Origin: Planctomycetota bacterium
GTDB taxonomy: Bacteria; Planctomycetota; Phycisphaerae; Phycisphaerales; SM1A02
Reading direction: 5' to 3'
DNA: 37,731 bases
Assembly (NCBI GenBank): GCA_022563315.1
Contig: JADFNO010000016.1
Location: 1-37,731, forward strand
A program made the translations under genes and the position numbers. Numbering within the stretch: the stretch's first letter is position 1; each line of letters opens with the position of its first letter. Positions 25,935-32,050 of the stretch are shown here, in pieces. The notes under the pieces are model-generated. The model did no database searches and was not told the origin of the DNA. It worked only from the letters and a program-made list of their open reading frames with translations.

Positions 25935-26087
25935 ACGAAACCAGGAAGGCTCGTTGGATCTCCATGAGCACTTGAATCGCGCTCGCCGCCAGGTCGAGCC
26001 GCGTGTCGAATTGGTCGCGCCTGAGTGCGCCCTTCTCGCCCGTCGATTGCGGTATAATGCCCGTGACCGAACTCAAGGAGCGACACA

Positions 26088-26813
26088 ATGGCGAACGTTG
26101 CGAACGATGAACAGAACATTCATCTCTACGATGACGACGGCGACCTTCTGCTGGAGGCCGATACTCGCTCGGATCGCGTGATCCTGCTGCCATCCGGTGA
26201 CCCTCGGGCCGCCGGTCAAGACCACGATCGAATTCGCATTCAATGGGGACAGCACTTGCTGGCCGATCTCGTCGCCGGGCGCTATCGAACGGCAATCTGC
26301 GCCGTCAACGACGTCGATAACTCGCACGGCATCATTGGAGAACTGTTAGAGCTCGTCCCCACAAGCCAATGGAACGTCGATTCCGCCACTTCGTTCGCGC
26401 GCATGTTCCATGGCTCGGTCGCCGTTCATGCCGCCGAAGATCATGAGCCATATATCCTGAAGTTCGATCTGGACCGGATTCTGATCATGGGGATTTTGAG
26501 GCCAAAAGATCAGGATCATTTCACGCTCGATGAACTTTCACGCGGATTCCAGACCGTCGCCAAGATGTTGCACGGACGGCGCGAACGCTGGCCGGTCGCC
26601 AGCGTCTCGTTCCTCGGCGCAAAATCAAACAAGCTCACGGATCCCGATGGACAGGAGCCGTCGTTCGAAGCGGTTCTGCGCACCATGTTCGACGCGGGGT
26701 ACCGCGGCGACGTCTATCCCTCGCTGGGCATGTGGGAGCTTGCCCCCACCGGCGCGTTTGCCAGCTATCCATTCCCCGAGAGCCTCAAAGTCATGCGCTC
26801 CGGCGGATCCTAG
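26088..26813 (+). CDS. Unrecognised cytosolic protein
   Basis: Protein of 241 residues that I do not recognise. It has no signal peptide or membrane segment and looks soluble and acidic at its N-terminus (NIHLYDDDGDLLLEADTRSD). A short His/Asp-rich segment follows (NDVDNSHGIIGELLE), then AEDHEPYILKFDLDRILIMG and a helical part (LDELSRGFQTVAKMLHG). The C-terminus has aromatic/Pro motifs (DVYPSLGMWELAP). An AAGGAG 7 nt before the ATG gives a good start. It is surely a gene: coding-like composition, single clean frame, clear ribosome-binding site. It follows the permease by 153 nt on the same strand; palindromic repeats follow it. No function is proposed. Confidence 0.75.
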   Translation: MANVANDEQNIHLYDDDGDLLLEADTRSDRVILLPSGDPRAAGQDHDRIRIQWGQHLLADLVAGRYRTAICAVNDVDNSHGIIGELLELVPTSQWNVDSATSFARMFHGSVAVHAAEDHEPYILKFDLDRILIMGILRPKDQDHFTLDELSRGFQTVAKMLHGRRERWPVASVSFLGAKSNKLTDPDGQEPSFEAVLRTMFDAGYRGDVYPSLGMWELAPTGAFASYPFPESLKVMRSGGS

Positions 26814-26830
26814 GCTCTGTCTGATGAGAA

Positions 26831-26891
26831 GTGGGACGGGCATCTTGCCCGTCTGTAAGAGTGAAAACAACGGGCTGGAAGCCCGTCCCAC
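26831..26891. repeat. Palindromic repeat element A
   Basis: GTGGGACGGGC at 26831-26841 and its exact complement at 26881-26891 flank a 39-nt middle that itself contains complementary GGGC/GCCC blocks (ATCTTGCCCGTC and GGGCTGGAAGCCCG). It folds as a long cruciform or hairpin just after the unrecognised gene at 26088-26813. It resembles the GC-rich intergenic palindromes common in planctomycetes and could also terminate transcription. Confidence 0.75.
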
Positions 26892-27029
26892 TAAGAAACT
26901 ATCTCGAAACCGGTGGCACGGGCGTCTCGCCCGTGCAAACGACTCGCCGTGCGAACGTAGCGCCATGATCAAGCGTACGGGCGAGACGCCCGTACCACCA
27001 CAACTGGGGTTGTGAGATATTTTCTAAGA
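26892..27029. repeat. Palindromic repeat element B (MITE-like)
   Basis: A 23-nt arm at 26912-26934 and its complement at 26977-26999 match at 22 of 23 positions. Each arm is itself near-palindromic (ACGGGC..GCCCGT). Outside these, TAAGAAACTATCTC (from 26893) and the complement of the 27015-27028 end (TTAGAAAATATCTC) form imperfect outer ends. Together they bound an element of about 135 bp with no coding content. It looks like a non-autonomous mobile repeat adjacent to element A. Confidence 0.65.
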
Positions 27030-27105
27030 TTGAAGAGCACTCTTTTGATCCATCAGACGGAACCTAGCCCAGCGCGGTATTGCAGGCCCAACCATTGGGC
27101 CGCCG

Positions 27106-28842
27106 CTAATACCGCCAGCTTGTCAGATCAGCACCGTCAGGCGCAGCCGCTTCGATGCGCTTGAGAATCGTATCGACATACATCTGGTGGTAGCGCAATC
27201 GCGAAGTCGCGTTGGGGCGATCCTGGTCGCCGTTCCAACAGTGCTCGGCGCCGTGGCCGTAATCCACCTCTCCCGCGTAGTAGGGATCAGTCGTACTTTC
27301 GAGGAACTCTTCCGTCAAGACGACGGCGTTGTTCAGGTAATAGTTGTCCATCGTGCCGCAGTAGATGTGGATCTTGCCTATGAGCTTCGGGCCAAGCGTT
27401 GTCCAATCTCGTTGCATGATGTACCGAAGGTCGTAGTTTTCTCGCCAGTATTCAGCCACGTCGTGATCGATCTCGCCGGTGCGCTTGTCCCAGATGCGTT
27501 TTGGGTACCCATCGTCGCCGACCGGAGAGTAGACCGCCTCCCAGATATCCCATTGTGCTCCTGAGCGTGAGTGGGTGCCAAGGACAAGTTCACGCAGATT
27601 GGTCTGCTCGAGGGTGGAGCTGACGTGACCGAGGTGGTTGCGCTGCCCGGGTCGCGGCGTGCGCTTCCACTGTTCATCCACGTAATACGCGTTCTTGTCT
27701 TGGTAGATGTTGACGACGGTGTAGGCGCGAAAATCGATCGGATCGGGACACGCGGCAAAGCAACCGTTGAAGTCGTCGGGGTACATCACTTGCACCGCCA
27801 GCGCTTCCCACCCACCGGTCGAGCCGCCATAGGTGAAACGCGCCCAGCCCTCGCCGATACAGCGAAACATCTCCTCCACGTACGGCACGAGCTCGTGCAT
27901 GATGGCGTCGCCGTAAGGCCCGAGATTCGCCGAATTGACCGCATACGAATCGTCATAGAACGGATTGGCGTGCTGCACCTTGATGATCACGAACCGCGGA
28001 AAGTCGGGGCCGGTCCATTCCTGATAGAACTCGTAGGCGTGCGCCTGCTGGATGCGGTTGTAGCCTTCGAGGCGGAACCGCGCGCTGTACTGGGGCTCGA
28101 GGTCGGGGTCCGGCGGGGTTTCTCTGAAACCGCCGAAGGTGCTGGGGAAATGGCCGTGGTTGACGATGAGCGGGTAGCGCGCCTCGGGATGCTCATCGAA
28201 GCCGTATGGAAGCAGTACGACTGCGCCGAGGTGCATCGGGCGACCCCAGAACTCCGTCAGCAACTTGCTCTGAATCTTCACGTGCTTGATGTACTTGGTG
28301 TCCGTCGGCGGCGAGATTGCCCCAATCTCCTGATTCAACAGAATGCTGATCGTCTTGTCTGATGCCGGATCGATGTAGATTTTCTGCGGAGCGCTATAGA
28401 TATTTCCGGGGGCGCGGTTCCAGTGCTGGCCCTCGCCGCGATCCATCGGCAGCTTGACGACGTGCCCGTCCGCGCGATGAAATGTCTCGTAGCGATGAAG
28501 CAATCCCTGCACCCAATACTCACCCGGCGGAATCTCAGCCAAACTCTCCAACGGATAGCCGAACACGTCGGCATCGATCATTGCCTCATCTCCGGGGGCC
28601 AGACCATCGACGTCGATCCCGAAGATCAATTGCGTATTAGCGCCATCATTGATCTGGAAGCGCGGCTCACGATCGTTGTTGTTGGAGATCATCAGCAGCA
28701 TTCGGCCATCAAGTGGCGCTTCACTTCGCTCCGGTGAGAACGACAAGCCGAAACGAAGCGGCGATTGGGCCTGCGCGAACTGAATTGGCCACAGGCTCCC
28801 AAGGACGACAACGAGAAGATTCATTCTCATGATGGATCGCAT
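27106..28842 (-). CDS. Secreted alpha/beta-hydrolase (esterase-like)
   Basis: Exported hydrolase of about 578 residues. A signal peptide (MNLLVVVLGSLWPIQFAQAQ) follows a short basic start. The N-terminal 190 or so residues form a beta-rich region (FGLSFSPERSEAPLDGRML) ahead of the hydrolase. In the alpha/beta-hydrolase part the nucleophile elbow is YGGSTGGWEALAVQ, a likely acid is in CGTMDNYYLNN and the likely base is in YGHGAEHCWNGD, in the expected Ser-Asp-His order. YPLIVNHGHFP is the usual strand and oxyanion region. The closest general type is the esterase/PHB-depolymerase-like group; the substrate is unknown. The start is ambiguous among ATGs at 28842, 28830 and 28824, with only weak ribosome-binding sites. 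It lies downstream of nuoC across a 21-bp inverted repeat. Confidence 0.8.
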   Translation of the reverse strand: MRSIMRMNLLVVVLGSLWPIQFAQAQSPLRFGLSFSPERSEAPLDGRMLLMISNNNDREPRFQINDGANTQLIFGIDVDGLAPGDEAMIDADVFGYPLESLAEIPPGEYWVQGLLHRYETFHRADGHVVKLPMDRGEGQHWNRAPGNIYSAPQKIYIDPASDKTISILLNQEIGAISPPTDTKYIKHVKIQSKLLTEFWGRPMHLGAVVLLPYGFDEHPEARYPLIVNHGHFPSTFGGFRETPPDPDLEPQYSARFRLEGYNRIQQAHAYEFYQEWTGPDFPRFVIIKVQHANPFYDDSYAVNSANLGPYGDAIMHELVPYVEEMFRCIGEGWARFTYGGSTGGWEALAVQVMYPDDFNGCFAACPDPIDFRAYTVVNIYQDKNAYYVDEQWKRTPRPGQRNHLGHVSSTLEQTNLRELVLGTHSRSGAQWDIWEAVYSPVGDDGYPKRIWDKRTGEIDHDVAEYWRENYDLRYIMQRDWTTLGPKLIGKIHIYCGTMDNYYLNNAVVLTEEFLESTTDPYYAGEVDYGHGAEHCWNGDQDRPNATSRLRYHQMYVDTILKRIEAAAPDGADLTSWRY

Positions 28843-28867
28843 AGCTGATCTCGCAGGGTTGCAAAAT

Positions 28868-28949
28868 AAAGGGGTCGGGAGTCTTTTCGCCAAATCGTGG
28901 CTGAAAGGGCAATAAACACGGTTTTCGAGAAAAGACTCCCGACCCCTTT
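28868..28949. repeat. Perfect 21-bp inverted repeat (REP-like), possible terminator
   Basis: The 21 bases at 28868-28888 (core GGGGTCGGGAGTCTTTT) are exactly complementary to 28929-28949, separated by 40 nt. The right arm is followed by T residues to 28952. It lies between the nuoC stop and the hydrolase start, both on the minus strand, so it may terminate the nuoC transcript. Its length and form resemble intergenic REP-type palindromes. Confidence 0.75.
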
Positions 28950-28957
28950 TTTCGTTC

Positions 28958-29512
28958 TCATGTCGATTTGCGATCGAGGACCTTGTACGTCTCGCGCTCG
29001 CCGCGGCCGCGAAGCGGATAGTCCTTGCGCAACGGGTGGGCGGGGAAATCTTCCCATGTCAGGATTCGCCGCAGATCAGGATGATTGGTAAACCGAATCC
29101 CGTACATGTCGAACACTTCGCGCTCCGGCCACTCCGCGCCGGGCCAAAGGTCCGTCACCGAGTCGAGCTGAAGCGCCGGGTCCGGCTCGATGCCGCTGGT
29201 ATCGACACTGGGGTCGAGAAAGACCTTCACCGCCAGCCGCCGGTTGTGGGCATAACTCACGAGCAGATACACAACAGCGAATCGGCCCGGCGTCTGAGCT
29301 GGGTAGTTCAGATAGTCCACCCCCATCACGTCGCTCAAGAAGTTGTAGTCGCAGCCCGAATCGTCGCGCAGGTGCTGCATCACAGCGTGCAGATCACTCG
29401 CGGGGACGATCAGCGTGGTTTGGCCGCGAAACTCCGTCGCCTGGAGACTTACCCCGGGGAACGCCCCCTTGACATTCGCCAGGCTTGGATGATCGGTGGT
29501 CGGTACAGCCAT
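28958..29512 (-). CDS. nuoC: NADH-quinone oxidoreductase subunit C
   Basis: Peripheral-arm subunit (30-kDa type) of respiratory complex I, 184 residues, in the normal range. The family signature is present in full: WPGAEWPEREVFDMYGIRF then HPDLRRILTWEDFPAHPLRKDYPLRG. The N-terminal half (NFLSDVMGVDYLNYP and VYLLVSYAHNRRLAVKVFL) also fits. No other nuo gene is in the window, so complex I is encoded in pieces or this gene has moved from its usual cluster between nuoB and nuoD. AGGAG lies 12 nt before the ATG. A long inverted repeat follows the stop. Confidence 0.93.
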   Translation of the reverse strand: MAVPTTDHPSLANVKGAFPGVSLQATEFRGQTTLIVPASDLHAVMQHLRDDSGCDYNFLSDVMGVDYLNYPAQTPGRFAVVYLLVSYAHNRRLAVKVFLDPSVDTSGIEPDPALQLDSVTDLWPGAEWPEREVFDMYGIRFTNHPDLRRILTWEDFPAHPLRKDYPLRGRGERETYKVLDRKST

Positions 29513-29599
29513 ATCGAGATTCAGCTCCTAAGCGTCGCGGTCGGACGTATTCAACACGATTTGCCCGCCAACGACAACTACCTCGTATCAGCGACGGGA

Positions 29600-29983
29600 T
29601 CAGTCACCGGCGTCGTCGTTCGCCGGTCCACGGTATTCGCACCGGGCCGAGCACGTCTCGTGGACGACGATCTGGGTGAGCATTGGAAGCCCCGGCTTGA
29701 CCCGATCCCATATCCATCCCGCCAGCACCTCGCTCGTGGGGTTCTCCAGGCCTTGGATTTCGTTGAGGCAGTAGTGATCGAGCTGCTTGCGGATCGGCTC
29801 CAGGGCAGCCTTGATCTCGCCATAATCAATGAGGTACCCCTGCTCGGGCGACACCAGGCCCTCGACCACCACGTCCACGCGGAACGAATGGCCGTGCATC
29901 CGCCGACACTTATGCCCTTGCGGGAACGTCGGCAGCCAGTGCGCCGCCTCGAACCCAAACGATTTGACGAGCCGCACATGCAT
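29600..29983 (-). CDS. queD: 6-carboxytetrahydropterin synthase QueD
   Basis: Second step of the queuosine/7-deazaguanine pathway: converts dihydroneopterin triphosphate to 6-carboxy-5,6,7,8-tetrahydropterin. At 127 residues it is the normal length. Zinc-binding histidines are His15 (FEAAHWLP) and His30/His32 in the CRRMHGHSF motif, whose Cys26 is the catalytic cysteine (CxxxHGH) of the QueD rather than the eukaryotic pyruvoyl-tetrahydropterin type. Asp/His in LDHYCLNE and Glu in IVVHETCSARCEY complete the site. It follows an EamA-type transporter by 69 nt and queE lies beyond. A TATCAT hexamer ends 8 nt before the ATG, the same arrangement as queE. Confidence 0.93.
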   Translation of the reverse strand: MHVRLVKSFGFEAAHWLPTFPQGHKCRRMHGHSFRVDVVVEGLVSPEQGYLIDYGEIKAALEPIRKQLDHYCLNEIQGLENPTSEVLAGWIWDRVKPGLPMLTQIVVHETCSARCEYRGPANDDAGD

Positions 29984-30052
29984 CGGCGTGGATGATAGGT
30001 GCCAACCACCGTGTAATGGAAGTAACCGCTGCCTCAGCCCGGCCCAACGCCG

Positions 30053-30988
30053 TCAGCCCGCCCGCCCTCTCATCCGGCTCACCCTCCCCTGTACGCTCAG
30101 CATCATCATTGCTCCAAGGATCGCGACGCCGCCGCTGATCCACTGCGCCATGGTCAGCACCTCGCCGAAGAGAAGCAACGATGCGACCCCAACCATGAAC
30201 GGATGAAGCTGCAAGACCCCCGCGGAGACCGCAACCCCCAGCCGGGCGATGCTCATGTAATACAGCACGTGCCCCAGCGCGATCCCGATGACCGCAGACA
30301 ACAGCAGCAACAGAAACTCTGATCGCTCAAGCTCGATCGCTTCGACCCCGGACCGCCGACCGAACAACAGCATCAGCACCAACATCGCCGCCGCCGTGTA
30401 TTGACTGATCACCGCAAACGCGACGACCGAGTTCGTACCGCGCATATATTTGCGAACCGCCAAGGCATATAACGCAAAGAGTAACCCGCTGGCGATCGCA
30501 AGAAGTATCCCCAACGTCGCCGCCGCGTCGGGGCGCTCCTTGCCCATCAAGAGCGCCCCACTTGTGCCGCCGATGACCACGATGACGCCAAGCACGTATG
30601 ACCACGAGCGAATGACCCGCCGTTCGTCCGGAAACAACAGATACGCGCCGACCGCAGCAAAGATGATCTGACTGCGCAATCCAAAGCTCAGGAGTCCCGG
30701 CTCAATCTGGTAATGTGCGCAGACGAACGTGACCTGTCCGATCGCATTGACGATGCTGGGAATAATCGCCGCCTTCCACAACCCGGGCCGCAGCCGACCG
30801 CGGAGCAATCCGATCACCAGCACCGGCGCCCACAGCGCGGCGGCGAACCCATACCGCCACCCGTTGGATGTCCACGGATCGATCAGATCAACGAAGTGCC
30901 GCAGAAACAGCGGAACGCTGGACCAGGCCACAAGCGTGAGCACGATAGTCAAGGTTCCGATCGCGGCAGGCTTGGAGTCGTGGGTCAT
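30053..30988 (-). CDS. EamA/DMT-family transporter between queE and queD
   Basis: Inner-membrane transporter of the drug/metabolite (EamA) superfamily, 311 residues, with about ten hydrophobic helices in two homologous halves. Examples are IGTLTIVLTLVAWSSVPLFL at the start and ISGGVAILGAMMMLSVQG at the end. The second half carries the usual ALYALAVRKYM and YYMSIARLGVAVSAGVLQL features. I chose the ATG at 30988, because the in-frame extension upstream is not protein-like. It lies 53 nt after queE and 69 nt before queD, all on the minus strand. Transport of a queuosine precursor (preQ0, preQ1 or queuine) is an inference from position only; EamA proteins carry many substrates. Confidence 0.85.
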   Translation of the reverse strand: MTHDSKPAAIGTLTIVLTLVAWSSVPLFLRHFVDLIDPWTSNGWRYGFAAALWAPVLVIGLLRGRLRPGLWKAAIIPSIVNAIGQVTFVCAHYQIEPGLLSFGLRSQIIFAAVGAYLLFPDERRVIRSWSYVLGVIVVIGGTSGALLMGKERPDAAATLGILLAIASGLLFALYALAVRKYMRGTNSVVAFAVISQYTAAAMLVLMLLFGRRSGVEAIELERSEFLLLLLSAVIGIALGHVLYYMSIARLGVAVSAGVLQLHPFMVGVASLLLFGEVLTMAQWISGGVAILGAMMMLSVQGRVSRMRGRAG

Positions 30989-31041
30989 GCGGTTCGGTAA
31001 TTTGCGGTGATGTGCTGACTGAATGATAACGGCCGGGCGGG

Positions 31042-31737
31042 TTATACGCCGCGGGTTTGGGCGCACCAAATGAACTTGTGCAACTGCATCTGGAGGCGAA
31101 CGGTCCCACCCAGCCACGGATCGGCCAGCATCCATTGCGCCAGCGCTTGTGGATCCAGCCCCGGGCAACCGGCGATCTCCTCGCCCGGGGGTTGCTCGAA
31201 TACCGGCGACATGAGCACCGCCCCGCACCGCTCGGCCAGTCGGCGCCGTTGAATCACGGATTTCGCCCAGTCATAATCCGCCCGATCGGTGATGACGAAC
31301 TTCACCTCGTCGCGCTGCGTGAGATGATCCAGGTTCGACCACAGGTTGCGATCCGCTTCGCCACTGCCCGGGGTCTTGATATCGACAATCCGAATCGCCC
31401 GAGGGTCACATCGGCTGATGTCACACGCGCCCGAGGTTTCGATCAACACTTCCTTGCCAAGATTACACAGCGCCGCCGTCAGGGGATGCACGGCCTTTTG
31501 CAGCAACGGCTCACCGCCGGTGATCTCCACCAACCCAACCGAGTGGGAGCACACCTCCTGAACCACCTCGTCCACCGTCCGCCCATCGCCTTCGGTGAAT
31601 GCGTACGCCGTGTCGCAGTAGCTGCACCGAAGATGACACCCGGCCAGTCGAACAAAAACACACGGACAACCGGCGCGCGTGGATTCGCCCTGTATCGAAA
31701 GGAATATCTCGTTGATGCGCAGGCGGTCGGCGGACAT
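31042..31737 (-). CDS. queE: 7-carboxy-7-deazaguanine synthase QueE (radical SAM)
   Basis: Radical-SAM enzyme converting 6-carboxy-5,6,7,8-tetrahydropterin to 7-carboxy-7-deazaguanine in queuosine synthesis; 231 residues, normal length. The [4Fe-4S] motif is Cys34, Cys38 and Cys41 in LAGCHLRCSYCDTAYAF. EIFLSIQGESTRAG and VEITGGEPLLQ are characteristic, and VDIKTPGSGE and KFVITDRADYDWA complete the family pattern. I chose the ATG at 31737 (MSADRLRINE); the upstream extension is not protein-like. A TATCAT hexamer ends 8 nt before this ATG, with no Shine-Dalgarno. Followed by an EamA transporter and queD. Confidence 0.94.
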   Translation of the reverse strand: MSADRLRINEIFLSIQGESTRAGCPCVFVRLAGCHLRCSYCDTAYAFTEGDGRTVDEVVQEVCSHSVGLVEITGGEPLLQKAVHPLTAALCNLGKEVLIETSGACDISRCDPRAIRIVDIKTPGSGEADRNLWSNLDHLTQRDEVKFVITDRADYDWAKSVIQRRRLAERCGAVLMSPVFEQPPGEEIAGCPGLDPQALAQWMLADPWLGGTVRLQMQLHKFIWCAQTRGV

Positions 31738-31842
31738 GGTCGAACATGATAGGCCTAGGCCCGGGCGACGAGTCATCGGCGGTGCTCGACCAGCGCCGCG
31801 ACGGCACTATACTTGGCGGCTCGCGGCCACGACCCGCAACGA

Positions 31843-31928
31843 GCCCAGGTGGCGGAATTGGCAGACGCGCCAGCTTGAGGTGCTGGTGGGAGTAATCTCC
31901 CGTGGAGGTTCGAGTCCTCTCCTGGGCA
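31843..31928 (+). tRNA. tRNA-Leu (GAG)
   Basis: An 86-nt class II tRNA. The acceptor stem GCCCAGG pairs with CCTGGGC at the 3' end, with discriminator A. The D arm (GGCGGAATTGGCAGAC), an anticodon arm with loop TTGAGGT giving anticodon GAG, and the long variable arm TGGGAGTAATCTCCCGT typical of leucine tRNAs are present, plus the T loop GGTTCGAGTCC. CCA is not encoded. It diverges from queE. Confidence 0.96.
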
Positions 31929-31980
31929 TTGAAGTGAAGCTGCCGATTCACTAAGACCGCCGACCGATCGCAACAGAAAA

Positions 31981-32005
31981 CGCCCACGGGCCAAACCCGT
32001 GGGCG
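31981..32005. terminator. Bidirectional hairpin terminator
   Basis: A perfect 10-bp stem (CGCCCACGGG at 31981-31990 with CCCGTGGGCG at 31996-32005) and 5-nt loop. It is preceded by AAAA and followed by TATCTTTT, so it fits termination both of tRNA-Leu on the plus strand and of the converging metalloprotease gene on the minus strand. Confidence 0.75.
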
Positions 32006-32050
32006 TATCTTTTGCCGAATGCCTGGCGCCTATCGCCAAGTCACTTCTTC

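Noticed and set aside
26530-27015. Plus-strand open frame through the palindromic repeats
   Set aside because: It is an alternative frame of the 26088-26813 gene running into repeat sequence.
28958-29512. nuoC isolated from the rest of complex I as a novelty
   Set aside because: Split nuo clusters are known in many bacteria; nothing else in the gene is unusual.
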